A stretch of 64,000 nucleotides of DNA from Rhizodiscina lignyota (lineage: Eukaryota > Ascomycota > Dothideomycetes > Aulographales > Rhizodiscinaceae), in contig ML978122.1 in assembly GCA_010015805.1 (NCBI GenBank), positions 2,514,453 to 2,578,452 of the forward strand, written 5' to 3'. Both the position numbers and the translations under genes were made by a program. Within the stretch, counting starts at the first letter, position 1. Every line of letters begins with the position of its first letter. This document shows, piece by piece, positions 1 to 11,711 of the stretch. The notes under the pieces were generated by a model. That model was given only the letters and a program-made list of their open reading frames with translations, was not told the DNA's origin and searched no databases.

Positions 1-526
1 ACCCTTCGCAACAAGAGAGAGTTGAAACGCTTGTCTCGTTGCCCCGCTTAGCCTTGCTGGCCTTATGCAACAACCCTCACGCCGCATTTGCCATCGCCAT
101 TCCACCAAAAGTTGGGCATAACAAGATCAGGGCTGAAATCACCGTTAAACCGTTGCGATCTGTCAATTGGACTATCTAACGGCGCCTTTCTGTATGTTCG
201 CCGTCGTTTTGTACATAGGAGGGATGTCCACGTACTGATCAGGCCATGCATAGGCTTCCGAATTCGACCTACGGGCCTCAAAAAGCATACCTACACTACG
301 TTCCAACCTCTGCACGCCCGCCAGTGCGCATCATACCTGCACCCCTCTAAAAACCTCTCGGCCAGTACGCATCCGCTCAAGTTGGCTCTCTCGCCGATCA
401 CTTGAGACACAAGATCGTCGGCTTCGACAATCCCACCAGCCGCAATTGGGGTTTCAACACCCAGCCGAGCGGGATATCTTCGATCTCATATTAGGCCACG
501 CATAGAGATTGAGAAGGATCGCGTTC
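1..526. other. Intergenic, upstream of the Pps1 gene
   Basis: No coding region is supported here. Open frames of about 70-105 codons exist on both strands, but none shows a recognisable motif, a good splice structure or a persuasive start. The last part is the 5' leader of the phosphatase gene. Confidence 0.5.
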
Positions 527-2826
527 ATGGCTGCTGCTGTCGCGAGACCGCCCCCCATTCCATCACGTTCCTCCACCCCACCTCCGACACTCAGCATCAA
601 CACCTCTTCTCGTGGCACACCTGCTCCGGTCCCAAACAAGCACTTACCGATATGCTCCCCAGGACCACGGCCAGATCATGGACTACAAACTCCGCCGGCC
701 TCGCCACCACAGAAGGAATCTGTTATCGAGCAGGCATCTCTCCTCTTCCCTCCCGACGCATATGACAAGCTTCCCGGGAATGACACACTCTACTCGATCT
801 CAGCCGCTCAAGTAGCTCGAGCAGTCGACCACCTCGCGTCACAGCCGATTCCTGATCCAAAGCAAGTATTTCCATGGCTGCACGGCCTTCATGCCGAGAA
901 TCAAATGCAGCTGCAGTTCTTCGTTCAGAGACGCAAGGCCCTACGAAAGACGCCGAAGTGCATTCGTGGCATAACAATCGTCAAGGTCGGAGGAGATCTG
1001 TCACACTCGAAGCTGAGGGGTGCCATATCACCTGAGGAGCTCATGCCTCCGCAAGGCTGCAAAGACTACTGTGGCAACTTTATTGACGTTGACCCTCGCG
1101 ACGGTTTCAGTGTTAGGAACTTCCAGATCCAAGCCTGCAAGATGGCGACGGTATCTGATGTGGTGGTCTACGCCGACGTTGATACAAGTCGTAAGGAGTT
1201 GTTGAGAGTAGCATCAAAGATCGCTCTTTCCCAAAAGGCAATAAGGAAGAAGTCTGCCGAGGTCGGGGAAGAATTGCCAACGTACAATACTTTTGTGGTT
1301 TCTGGTGAGTCTTAGGGCGTGCACTGTGTGGGAATTCTCTTATTAACTCTTAGAGACTCCTTTAAAACCTTCGAGACCGATTATCCGGAGCTAGTCTCGA
1401 TCGATTCCTGTGGTGACATGACTGGGAAGGTCGTCGATTTCTGTAAGTATTAGCTATACCGTCTTACTGTGCAACCACTAACAATCATCTTTAGTCCATC
1501 GTGAGCGTCTAGAAATGCATACCATGTCTTCTGCTTCCGAGATTGCACCCAACGTCTTTCTTGGTCCTACTCCAGATCTGGCCAACTTCCCACCGGCATC
1601 ACCGGACCAGGCAGAATATGATGTCTACATCGAAGCTAGTGACCTAGCTCAGATCCCAGACACCCGGACATTGCAAGCGATGAAGTCACTCCTCGACCAG
1701 CCTGATCATACTCCGCTGCAGCTTGAGTTTCCATCATCAGGAAGTATCATGCCACCCACCTGGTCTCAAGCTGAAGCTGATGGACTGATGGAGATGTGCC
1801 ATTGGATCCACGACATCGCAACTGCTGCACCCGATATCACAGACCACGACCTTGGCTCGTCTGTCGATAGTTGTGGTGACTCTGTCATGCGTTCTCCTTC
1901 GCCTCCGTCTCGCTCTTCACCGATCATCCCACTAAAGCGGACACCGAAGCGGGTTCTGATTCACTGTACCGATGGATACACCGAATCAACTTTGCTGGGC
2001 ATGACGTACTTCATGTTCGTTCACGCGCTGCCGGTCGCGACTGCCTGGGTTAAGCTACACCGCGATAACCTTCGCAACTTTTTTGCGTATCCCTCTGATG
2101 TTTCTCTCCTCACCTCCATTCAACCTCGGATTCTTCAAGAGTCACCGAAGAATTCCTCTTCAGATGGCCTCTCATGCACCTTGCCGAACATGCCTCAAGA
2201 CCCAGCTTGGTTAGCGAGGATCGATGGATCTCTCCCCAGCAGAATCCTTCCGTATATGTATCTCGGCAATCTTGGTCATGCCAATAATCCGGAGTTACTA
2301 AAAGAGCTGGGCATTAGTCGCATTCTTTCTGTCGGCGAACCGGTTAGCTGGTCCGAAGCCACACGGAAAGATTGGGGCCACGAGAATCTGCTCTTCATAG
2401 ATAACGTTCAGGATAATGGTGTCGATCCGTTGACCAGTGAATTCGGTCGATGCTTGGCGTTCATTGAGAAGGGCAAGCTGGACGGCACTTCCACACTGGT
2501 ACATTGCAGAGTTGGCGTTTCTCGAAGCGCGACAATTTGCATCGCTGAGGTCATGAACGAGTTGGGTTTGTCGTTTCCGCGGGCATACTGCTTTGTACGG
2601 GCGAGGCGGTTGAATGTCATCATTCAGCCTCATCTGCGCTTCACGTAAGTCCGAACGTCCTTTCCACCACGAATGGTTAGTTTATTAATGGTATTGTAGT
2701 TATGAGCTCCTCAAGTGGGAGGAGTACCAACGCATACGCCGCAACGAACCGCTTCGCCGAGAACTTGAATGGGCTACGATATGCCGCGAGATTGCTCTTA
2801 TGAACAAGCCTTACTCGCGGCAATAG
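527..2826 (+). CDS. PPS1: Dual-specificity protein phosphatase, Pps1-like
   Basis: Exons 527-1304, 1356-1442, 1495-2644 and 2700-2826 give 713 residues. All introns are GT-AG and 51-55 nt. The C-terminal DSP domain carries the P-loop HCRVGVSR at about residues 625-632, with Cys626 as nucleophile and Arg632 binding phosphate; downstream is the family-like segment ending in LLKWEEY. A second PTP-like segment with HCTDGYTES lies at about residues 445-453; it keeps the Cys but has no Arg six residues on, so it is probably a non-catalytic pseudo-phosphatase fold. In yeast Pps1 this class acts on phospho-Tyr/Ser/Thr and affects S-phase progression; the role here is by homology. The N-terminus is Pro/Ser/Thr-rich and probably disordered. 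The start is the first in-frame ATG; the frame stays open upstream only through a TTG codon. Family call is strong. Confidence 0.9.
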
Positions 2827-4360
2827 CGTCGCTTTTTGATTCTCTTCACCTTCCATACGTGTCTCTGTCTCTGTGCTTATTGGTCGATGCTTGTCGTCAA
2901 CTAATATCCAGTTCAGTTACGCGTGGATGGAAGACCTCCGTCAGGGTTGGATTGAGAGCTCATTTGCTCACATTGTTCAGCCTTGCCGGATTCCACACCT
3001 TTCACCTTTTGAATCTCTTCCCTTCGTACAGATACCCCGCGCTTCACCTTACCTCATTGTATTTTCGATCTTCGAAAGGCACCTAGGGTTTGGGAGAGCG
3101 GAGCATAGCGGGTATATGCGTTGTACGAATCACACGGGCATGGGCACATTCACGACTCTGGAACGACGTTATGGCTTTGGATGCGATACGGATACATGAT
3201 CATGGCATATGAAGGGCAACGGGCGCGTTATGAACTGTCGTTTACGATACCACTTTTCAGGATATGGGCGTGTTCTGGTTTGTTTACTATATGGACTGCT
3301 TTTTTCTCTCGACGTTTAGGATGACTTCAGAAGGGTCTGGCGGTCTGGGCGCTTGGCGTCTGGAGAAGGGCCCAAAAATGGACCTTTTCGTCGGAGCTGG
3401 CTGGCATTTGCCGAAAAGCTGCGTGTTTGCTCATTTTCTCTTGAAGTTTTGAGAATGTGCTGTTGCTCCTCGGCTGCTGGGCTGATATCGAGCAATCATT
3501 TTGCTTTCTCCGTGGACGCGCGGGCTTACCTTTCTCGGTGTATTAGTTGTACTCATTTGAAAGGTTCTTTGCTGCCCGCTTTGCTCATTCGATCTTGCTT
3601 TCTCGCTTTGCCCCACACGCGTTTGATGTAAAAGCTGGTATCGTGACGGCCTGGCTAGCTGGAAGTCTTACATTCTACCTTACTCTGAGCATTTCCTGTC
3701 TTTGCGTGAAGTGGTGACTGAACGCACGCACTGAAAACCTCACGCTAAGTCTTTTAAGCCTTAATCTAAAGTGGAAATTATAAAGGCGAGGATGTTAAGG
3801 AATAGTGGCTGTCCGCTTCCATCTTTGAGATGACACCCGAGCCGCAGTATTGGTGTGTAGGAAACCGGTGTATGCGGCAGTGCCGCAGAGTGGTATACGT
3901 GAGAAAAAGACAAGCAACCGGAAGGCAGCAGGCATGCAAGAAGATGTCGTCCCCGAAGGCTGGTATCGTATATCGGTGGGTTACTCAGCTCTCCCCAAAC
4001 ATAAACGATAACGCCGTCCAGGATATATGCATGTATCTCACTTGGTACCGACAAAGACTGGAGACACGTTTCCTCCTTCCCGCTGATAATCCGGCTGCGC
4101 CCTATCACGGAAAGGGTGTGATAAAGCGACTTCTGTATACATCCTTCTATACGTCACATCAGAGTAGCCTCCTTCCAACGCCTCCACTAATAAAATGTAT
4201 GGGGCACTAGCAGCTACAGATGGTTCGTTGCCACCTTACACCGGTGATATGCATTCACCTGTACTTGCAGCTGCGGGGCTGTTACCGCCCGCTCACACGA
4301 CAACACCATGGGGGAATATACAAGAAGCAACGAACCAGACGTTTTCTAATGCTGCCAAAG
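2827..4360. other. Intergenic 1.5 kb
   Basis: This holds the 3' flank of the phosphatase and the 5' flank of the coiled-coil gene. Overlapping frames of 60-126 codons occur on both strands, but they have no motif, no consistent exon chain and no signal peptide of quality. I see no gene here. The segment 3260-3640 is rich in TTT/CTC runs. Confidence 0.45.
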
Positions 4361-5994
4361 ATGGCTCCAAAGGCTAGCTCCACACCAAAGACTCTGGCAG
4401 CCCATCCTCCGAGCGTCGAAGAAGGGTTAATACCCGCCATTCGAAGGCTCATTTCTTCAGTCAAGGCAGTGAGCTCTCTTAACGACTTTGAGCTCATTGC
4501 CGACCAATTTGACTCAACTGAACGACTTCAAGGCGAGCTTGAGGAGAAGGAGACGCAATTGGACGTACACCTGAAGTCGGTTGGGAAATTAGTAAATGAG
4601 AAGGCTTCTCTCGAACTGTCACTCGAAGAGAGAGACGAGACAGTAAATAAGGCTGAGAAGAAAGCGGACAGCTTACAGAAGCGCGTCCAGCAGCTTGAAG
4701 AAGCAATACATAAGCAGAATGACATCCTGACAAAATTCAAAGCCAAAACAATAGATCAGGAAAAGGAGCTGAAGGCACGGGAGGAGCAGGTCAAACAGCT
4801 AGGAAGAAAGCTTCGCGAAGAGCAAGACCGCGCAACACAGTTTGAGGAGGGCTTGAAGCTCCTAAACACTCAACACGCTGCGACCGCCGAAAAGCATGAG
4901 ACGACTGAACGCAGGCTTGCAGAAATCGAGACATATATGAGACGGCTTCGTCATGAAGAACCTAAAGTCTTGTAAGTACTTCGCTAGCAGAGCAAAAGAC
5001 TAATTTGATCATAACCCAAGAGACAGGGTCAACAGAATGAACGCTCTATGGGCGAACACATTCAATCTGGTAGCTACGTACTTCAAGGAGAATCTTCCTA
5101 ATGATTGCCTCAAGGTAAGTCCAACTCATGGCCCCAAAATTCCTCGCACTGAACAATCTTTGGCAGAAAGCATCAGCGTGGGAGTTGCTCCAAGATCCTG
5201 ATATTTTCAACCACCGTGTACCTTTGCCAAGGACAAACTCTGCTCCCGCTAAGCAGATGCGCATCGCTGTTATCCTGGCTATTATTGCCAGGCTCCTTGA
5301 CAAGCACATCTTCTACCTGACACACGAATTAGAAGAGCACAGCGGGATTCGTACCACATTGCTTCAAATTGCGGTAGATCACAGTGCAAAGGAGTCATTT
5401 GTACGATCAGTACTTCTTTCCTTGTCTCCAGAGGACGAAGAAGCCACAACTGAGAGAATCAATACCTTCAGGGAACAAGTCATGGCTTACGTGGAAGAGC
5501 TTCTTGGGACGTCCGCTGCTGCGACTTTTAACTCTGAATTGGAGAAGATTGCTCGAAGCGCCTACGAAACTTGGGATGCTGTCCGAACCACTACGGAAAG
5601 GTACGAGCCGACTTTTGATGCCGACATAGAACAATTTGAATGGAACACCCTTGATTTGGATGCTGCTGTCCCGAATGAAAACACCAGACGTGCAGCTATC
5701 TCTGGTGGGAGGGATGACGAACTTCTAATCGTTCTTCCACAGTTCTACGTGGTCAAAAATAACAAGCCACCTCAGCTCATCGCTGACGGCACTGTGTTGA
5801 GACGCTCTCAATCGCTAGCTGCAGCGCAAGAGGAAAACAGACAAAAGTCAAATCCGGCTTTTGCGAAGACGGCGTCGAAGGGCCAGTCTGCTAGACGAAT
5901 GAGTAGGGTTAATACTCTTCCGATTTCGCCAGAGCTCAATGGCAACCAGGACGTTGAACCTTTTTTAGGCCAGGAGCATGGAGGAAACAACTAA
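4361..5994 (+). CDS. Coiled-coil protein of unknown function
   Basis: Exons 4361-4971, 5021-5114 and 5167-5994 give about 510 residues. Introns are 49 and 52 nt (GT-AG), and the frame only stays open with these junctions. Residues about 60-190 form a long, highly charged coiled coil with Glu/Lys/Gln heptads. The middle third is a helical globular region, rich in Leu/Ala and containing the segment KQMRIAVILAIIARLLDKHI. The tail of about 80 residues is Ser/Arg-rich and probably disordered. No catalytic motif, signal peptide or membrane span is seen. Related hypothetical proteins are common in filamentous ascomycetes, but I cannot assign a function. An ATG four codons upstream (4349) is an equally possible start; the frame runs open further upstream to an ATG at 4220. 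Confidence 0.75.
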
Positions 5995-6061
5995 AGTGGA
6001 GAAAGAGACTTCTTTGCAGTTTATTCTAACTTAAGTTTTGGTATCTTCTCTGTCTTTCGCC

Positions 6062-6301
6062 TTACGTACAAGGCCTTAATATCACCTCGTCGGCTTTCGG
6101 AATAGTTAGTTCAGGGGGCTTCGGCATATCTCTAAGTAATCTATCTAGGTTGAGTGGATACAAACTTGTAGCGGCAAAGCCAGCCTTGATATTCTTTCGC
6201 GTGAACGCTCTGGCCCTTATAGGGCTAAATAAAGGCCCGGTAAGAAAATTAATGTTGACATCGTCGTGAACGAGATTGTGACAGATCGCCTCGAGGAGCA
6301 T
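6062..6301 (-). mobile_element. Relic C-terminus of a Fot1/pogo-type DDE transposase
   Basis: The reverse strand encodes a short stretch reading FTRKNIKAGFAATSLYPLN, then DRLLRDMPKPPELTIP and KADEV. This matches the typical tail of fungal Fot1/pogo (Tc1-mariner superfamily) transposases, where a GF/GW-A-LxPxNPDRVLRD segment is followed by PKPxxELTIPNADEV. Only this tail is present: there is no DDE catalytic core, no CENPB/HTH DNA-binding domain and no recognisable terminal inverted repeats nearby. It is in the same frame as, and directly downstream of, another degraded coding segment, so it may be a chimeric remnant. It is a dead fragment. Family call is moderately confident; age cannot be judged from a single copy. 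Confidence 0.6.
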
Positions 6302-6932
6302 CTTCGAGTTGCGAACGATGACAGGCCATGTCCGGCCGCTGGCGAGCTTATGTGTCCAGTAGATATGGTCGACGCCCTAGTTGAACGCGACCTCGCGATG
6401 TTTTGCTAGGAAGTCGAAGAGTCCCCCAAAGTCGACTGTACATGCGAGGATGTCTTCAATCTTTTCGAATGTCCCCTGACGATCCTGAGGCGAGCTGATC
6501 TGTTTGATCTTTGGTCGCTGTAACGTCTGGATTGTTCGTTGAGACGGAATTCAGGTGGCGATTGATGGACTTGTTTGTCTCCTCCTTTTAAGCAAATTCC
6601 ACTCTGCGGTCCCTCCAGCTGCACCCATGACTTGGCTTGACCCAGATATGGATATTGTCTTCGCCAGGGGAGGTAGCTTGAAGCGCAAGTTGAAATTGCG
6701 CGTTGTCGATGATTATCCTACTCTTGCATCTACTACTTTTGGTGTTGATAACTTCTACTCTCAGCTCGTAGTCCTTTGGATAAAGCTGCGTCTTGTCGAA
6801 TAGTAGCGCTTCCAGTTGCTTAAGCTTAACGAGGTCGACGATCTCATTATCAGGCTTGACTTTGCTGATAATAGACAGTAGTAACAGTTCTCTCGTCTCC
6901 AGAAACTCCGGTAGACCAGGGACGCCATCGGA
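6302..6932 (-). pseudogene. Broken ORF of an unidentified fungal protein
   Basis: Read on the reverse strand, 6932-6591 is open for about 114 codons without any ATG and looks protein-like, with segments such as LPEFLETRELLLLSIISKVK and SPGEDNIHIWVKPSHG. A second open stretch (about 6560-6302) in another frame includes FDFLAKHREVAFN and YWTHKLASGRTWPVIV, the latter resembling PWWP-type sequence in fungal proteins. The two stretches are about 30 bp apart and appear to be parts of one decayed gene with roughly two breaks. It runs in frame into the transposase tail at 6062-6301. I do not recognise the parent gene; a host gene or a cargo gene of a mobile element are both possible. Confidence 0.45.
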
Positions 6933-7480
6933 TTAGATCACCAGTTTCTGCGAACGCCAGGGATCTCTCGAGGCGGAAGAAGGTTGGCATTCTCGTCAAG
7001 CGGTTTGGGAAGCGTTGCTGGCATGTCTGCGGACAAAGAATATCGTCGCATCTCTGCATGTCGTGCCATTCAGCTTCCATCCCCGACTCTAAAAGCGTGC
7101 TGCTATGCAGCTATGCTCGAAGACCAATAGTGCAAATTGCCTTCATCTGGCCGAAGTGTCTCGCAGGTAGGTCTTGAGGTCGATTTGCCGGGAATGCATG
7201 AAAGAGAGCTGCTCTGGAAAGTTATTCTAATTCGGAACAGGCTCTCGCTTTCCCTCAAATGATTATTAGATTCGGCGGTGATTATGAGTAGAACTATCGA
7301 AGAGTGATACACAGCTAAGGGAGCGTACTATTAGAGAACGAGGAGATATTCCGAGACAGTCAAGCGAACGTCAGGAATAGCGAACCACTCAGACCTTGAA
7401 TGGAAGAAATCCTCCAACCACGTACTATCCCCATATAGTTATCATCCACACAGAGTTAGCTCTCCTCCGGCAAAATCATT
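6933..7480. other. Intergenic, downstream of the conserved unknown gene
   Basis: Low-quality open frames only. The reverse-strand reading at 6933-7080 may be a further decayed upstream part of the broken ORF, but it carries stops and no motif. Nothing else is seen. Confidence 0.4.
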
Positions 7481-8965
7481 TCACTTGATGTTCGCAGCCG
7501 GAACCTGAATATCATTCAGCGGCACAAGCGTCGCCACCGAAATATGCGGCCAGCTAAGCGTATTGAAATTGAGAAGCACATTCTGGGAATACTGGATCTG
7601 AATTGCCTCGCACTGATATGTGCCCTTCTTAATGGGCTTGTCCGTCGGGAACGCAAATATCGGGACTGTGTCTGGCACAAACTGAGGAACCGTATTCGGT
7701 GTCGGGCTCGGGAACAATCTGAGCTGCTTGGGCTTACCATGCTCCACGCCAGGTTGCCAGTCTGCTGTGACGTTGATAGAGTATTGCACGCGCGAGATCC
7801 AGAATGTAGATTCAACTTTCGCGGCGCTGGCGTTGGGCTGGGCCGCTGCGTTTACGACACCGCCGTCGAGAAAGGCGATATTCGCCGTTCCATTGGCTTC
7901 CGCCTTCAGGTTTGTGGCCGCTGTCGTGAGGTCGCTTTTGATCTGTGTCGCCTCCGCAGTGGTGAATGTTCCCATTCTTCCGACCGCATCGTTCAGTGTG
8001 TTGGCTGCCATGAGGTACGGGCAGGCTTGCTGTTTGAGAGGGGTCTCCAGAGGAGTTGTCTTGACGGTAAATGTGACGGTGTCCAGGATCTTCTTCCCGG
8101 CATTGTGTGCGATGAGAAGGGAGTTCGGATTCGTCAGCATGTCTTGGGTAATGGCGCCATTGGATTTGAATTGTGACAGGTCTTTTGGCTCTCTAGTCGT
8201 TGCCTGGTTGTTTATGTCAAACTCGACGAAAGGTATGAGGCTTTTAGGATCGCCGATTCGAAACGGAGTAGAGTCGGTAGGGGAAATGACCGGTGGCACG
8301 TTCGCCTTGGTAGCTGCCTGGCCTTGAGCATTAATTGTTGTTCCATGGGGAATTGATGCCATGCGAGAAATCGTAGCATTATTCGGATTCGGACTAGACG
8401 CTGGGATATGCACAAACAATCCAGGCTCAAAATGAATATCTGTGATATCTTTCTGGCGACTCGCGTCTTTGGCCTTGCCGTTTTTAAAGACATCGATGCG
8501 TTTCCCCTCCTGTCCTGTAACATCTCTCACGACTTGGACATAGTGTATGCCACGAAGAAAGATGTCTCTCTGATCACCGACGCCACGGTTGGGAACTGGA
8601 CCAAGATCTCCAGTCTTCAAGTCGGATGGGAATGTCCACGTTTCGTGCGTGAGGTTGAGCTCGAGGCGCTCAGGGCCAGGGAACTTATCCGACTTTGACC
8701 CCACGTTTTGAGGACGGAATATGAGGTTGAACCCCGGTCCAGAAAAGACTCCTGCAAAGTTGGCAATGGCTTCCCCAAAGGTCTGCTGTGGTGTAAGTAT
8801 AGGTTGTTGAGTAACTTGAAAATGGACACCAGGAGGCTTCGGCACGAGGTTCGAGTCAGCTGATTGAAGCTTGAAGTCTACAGGCAAGGATATGCCGGGG
8901 ATATCATCGCGAAAGAGCTCCTGAGGTGGAGGAACGTCGTCGGCGAGAATTGATCGAGAAGCCAT
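7481..8965 (-). CDS. Conserved fungal protein, function unknown (beta-rich, possibly lipocalin-like)
   Basis: A single exon of 494 residues running from ATG 8965 to TGA 7481. No signal peptide or membrane span is seen. It has the look of a soluble, beta-rich protein, with the segments FNLIFRPQN, HETWTFPSD, PNRGVGDQRDIFLRGIHYVQ, FEPGLFVHIPASS and RMASIPHGTTINAQG. The pattern FEPGL-HIPA-RMASIPHGTTINAQG recurs, as I recall, in a family of uncharacterised ascomycete proteins that may have a fatty-acid-binding or nitrobindin-like barrel; that fold suggestion is weak. The C-terminus ends in IQIQYSQNVLLNF and WPHISVATLVPL. There is no Cys-rich region or known catalytic motif. The gene stands alone beside a decayed segment and a 3.5-kb empty region. 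Confidence 0.8.
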   Translation of the reverse strand: MASRSILADDVPPPQELFRDDIPGISLPVDFKLQSADSNLVPKPPGVHFQVTQQPILTPQQTFGEAIANFAGVFSGPGFNLIFRPQNVGSKSDKFPGPERLELNLTHETWTFPSDLKTGDLGPVPNRGVGDQRDIFLRGIHYVQVVRDVTGQEGKRIDVFKNGKAKDASRQKDITDIHFEPGLFVHIPASSPNPNNATISRMASIPHGTTINAQGQAATKANVPPVISPTDSTPFRIGDPKSLIPFVEFDINNQATTREPKDLSQFKSNGAITQDMLTNPNSLLIAHNAGKKILDTVTFTVKTTPLETPLKQQACPYLMAANTLNDAVGRMGTFTTAEATQIKSDLTTAATNLKAEANGTANIAFLDGGVVNAAAQPNASAAKVESTFWISRVQYSINVTADWQPGVEHGKPKQLRLFPSPTPNTVPQFVPDTVPIFAFPTDKPIKKGTYQCEAIQIQYSQNVLLNFNTLSWPHISVATLVPLNDIQVPAANIK

Positions 8966-11155
8966 ATCTACAGTTGGTAGTGTGAATGATAGCGTGGAAT
9001 AGAACCAGTAGTATCCTAGATATGCGACAGTACAATCTCTGAGCCTTTGAGGATATTGAGAATCAGGAGACGAGAATCATGGAACGAGATGGCAGTTCAT
9101 ATCAACGAGGTGTCTAGCTTCTTAAATATTGATTTGGTACTCCTCCTCCCCCTTTAGGCGGTCAGGTAGAGCTGAAGAGCGCATAAAAGGCTGCATGAGA
9201 AGTCGTCGCACTGCGTGACAGAAACAAGGGGCACGTGCAAAGCATAGTACTCATATGGGCGTTTTCGACCTAGATTTTTAGTTGTACGTCGAGGCAAAGC
9301 ACTGCTGAGAAGTCCAAGTTCAGCTCCCATGCGCTGTTTCCAATCAGCACCCGTAAGTATTCGTCTTGCATCGTGCTGGCGGTCTGGATGCCTTGCCAAG
9401 TCAACGCGTGATCGTGTTGATCCTCCGAAAAAGTCTCACTTGAGCGCATCTCCTGCACTCGTCGACAGCGATGAAGCATCCGCCTTTATCCACTACTGCT
9501 ATTGCTGCTGCTGCTACTGATCAGCGACGCGAAAGGAGTGCTGGAAGCGGTTGAGATGCAGATAGATTCAACGACTATTGCAGCTGAGGAATGTAGTCGG
9601 TTTCCTAGCTCTTGGAGGATAACAGTCGCAGCGAATGGTCGGTCTGATGCCTTCTAGATCAACGCCATGTTGCACTTTCACATGCAATACTCCTTGGGAA
9701 GAGAGCGCAAGACGGCTTGTTACAGAGGGAATGCATGTCTCATCTCTCTCCTTCAGTTAGCTGTCGTTGAGAGAGACTTTGGACCGTCCTGCGGAGTCCA
9801 TTTCGGTGAAAGCAAATCAAAGGCCAAGGCCTCGCCCGAGACCCCGCACAACACCAGAGATGATACGAGCAGTTCATTTCAGCTCACCTGGGATGTTTCT
9901 GCAGTGGATTGGCTGATAAGTTTCTGGGTCGGTCGGTTTGAAGAGCTGAAGTTCGCGCCGCTGGTGCCAGCTGCAGGAAGCCTGCTTGGCACGGTTTCGG
10001 CGCTTCAGCCTTGAAAATGGGCCTGTAAAGCGTTGGTGAGCTTGTTAGAAAGGTGCATTCGCGTTAAAATAGGTACCTGCTACTTTTCAGCCTAAGTTGG
10101 CTCGTTCAACTCTCGTAGATAAGTGCGGTGTGGACATAAGGTTGACCCTTGGTGTGATATCCGCTCTACGCTAAGCAATTTCAGGGTAGTTGGATTCAGC
10201 CTAAACCAATAAAAGCTAATTTACTATCATGAATAGGGAAATCTAATCTGATGGACATCATGTAGTGAATATTCAAAGCTCAAAACAATGTCCATTCGAG
10301 CTGCAAACAAGCCTCGCAGGACCAGCCAAAGAAAGCTGCTCTAGGCCTAATGCAGAAGCTACTTATGGATCTGCCTAAGAAGCCTTGTTGGCGGGGCCGC
10401 TCAGCCTACGATTTGATTCCGCAGGACTATACTCCTATCCTCACTAAAGTTAATACCATCCAGGCAGACACGTAACAAACGCTATATGTGGCATCATTGC
10501 CCAATCCGATACCAACACCGTCTTCACAGTGACGGGAGATTCCGACAATCTCAAGAGACGGAGTTACCCGATGCAACACCTTCGGTGACCTTCTATGGTG
10601 ATGTAATGTAAACGTGTTTGGAGCGCCCATGACTCGATTTCCCAGCCTTACAGAAGCTGGACCCCAATCTTATTGGCAAAAATTCGCCGATCCCTCCACG
10701 TGGCAAGCCACCTCTGGCGCTTAGCACGTTTCGAACACACAACATCGTGCACAGACCACTTCGTAATTATTAAGTTCGATTCGAACATCACGACTTCGAT
10801 AGAGAGATCGTGGGATACAGTTCAGCTCTTTTTGATTGCTTTTCTGTATCAATAGATAGACCATCGTGCTGGCGGCTTTGTAGATAGTGCCCAATGCTCT
10901 TCTTTGCTCCGCCAGTTCCTCGTGGTGCTCTTTCGCGTGCTTTCGCGTGCTTTCACATGTCGAGTGACAGCTCAAGACAGTGACTCAGAGGCTGGCACTG
11001 AAACGCAGTCTCTTAGTTATGAGAGGCTAGTGTTGTATTAAGGATAGGCTAGTGCTGGATTAAGGTTTCGATATCGGAGCGTCATGTTGTCACCTGCGCT
11101 CATACGGCGCTTGCCGCACGCTGTGCACAGGCCATCGAGCAGGGGATTCCAAAGG

Positions 11156-11203
11156 TATAAATACTTCTCACTTTCCCTCGCACTTCCTCTTCTTCTTTCT
11201 TCG
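11156..11203 (+). promoter_or_regulatory. TATA plus CT-rich promoter-like site with no recognised gene
   Basis: A TATAAATA element (11156-11163) is followed at once by a pyrimidine-rich tract to about 11203. This is the arrangement often seen in front of strongly transcribed fungal genes. The longest ATG frame nearby, beginning at 11282, is only about 35 codons, so the product is unknown or non-coding. Confidence 0.3.
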
Positions 11204-11670
11204 AGCCACAGGGCAGCGCCTTCAGGAAACTGTTCTCACCGAAGACCTTCTGGTCGGGGAAACCCGATCAGCTAAGGGGAGAATGGGGATCAAGGGGGTT
11301 CTGTCAGGCCATTTTCCTATTCTTGAGGTCATTTGGACTCCTTCCTCTTTCGCGGCCCCCCAGGGGGCGCAGTGCTTGAGGTCGTGATCGTCCTTTGGTA
11401 CTCATGCTCCTCCACACTTCGGTTGGAGGGAATTTTTGGAACCCAATATGAGCCTCTTGCTGCTCAGCCATCAATGGCTAAAAGCAAGACCTTTTTTTCA
11501 CTCTCATCTCGGCCTTGTGCCGGGGGCTTGCGAAGAAAAACTTGAATCTTTTGTTTTGTTTTTGAGCATCCACCGATACTCATCCTCGCAGGTTGAAAGC
11601 CATCGAGACCTCTTCCATCACCACTCATATCCTGTATACGGTGTCGAAGAAGAAACAAATTGAATTGGCA

Positions 11671-11710
<40 letters not shown>

Positions 11711-11711
11711 G
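11671..11711 (+). repeat. (TGT)n trinucleotide microsatellite
   Basis: About 13-14 uninterrupted TGT/GTT units, ended by GCTATG. It lies in the gene-poor interval, outside any supported gene. The repeat reads as poly-Thr or poly-Asn on the reverse strand, which creates a spurious open frame there. Confidence 0.9.

Noticed and set aside
7728-8327. Open frame of about 199 codons on the + strand, opposite the unknown 494-residue gene
   Set aside because: It is the antisense shadow of the reverse-strand gene; it has Cys/Arg-rich, irregular composition and no motif.
9667-10014. 115-codon frame on the + strand in the gene-poor interval
   Set aside because: No motif, no signal peptide and no splice-consistent neighbours; length is possible by chance at this base composition.
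10700-10760. TTCGAAC box resembling a tRNA T-loop
   Set aside because: No matching stems and no D-arm upstream.
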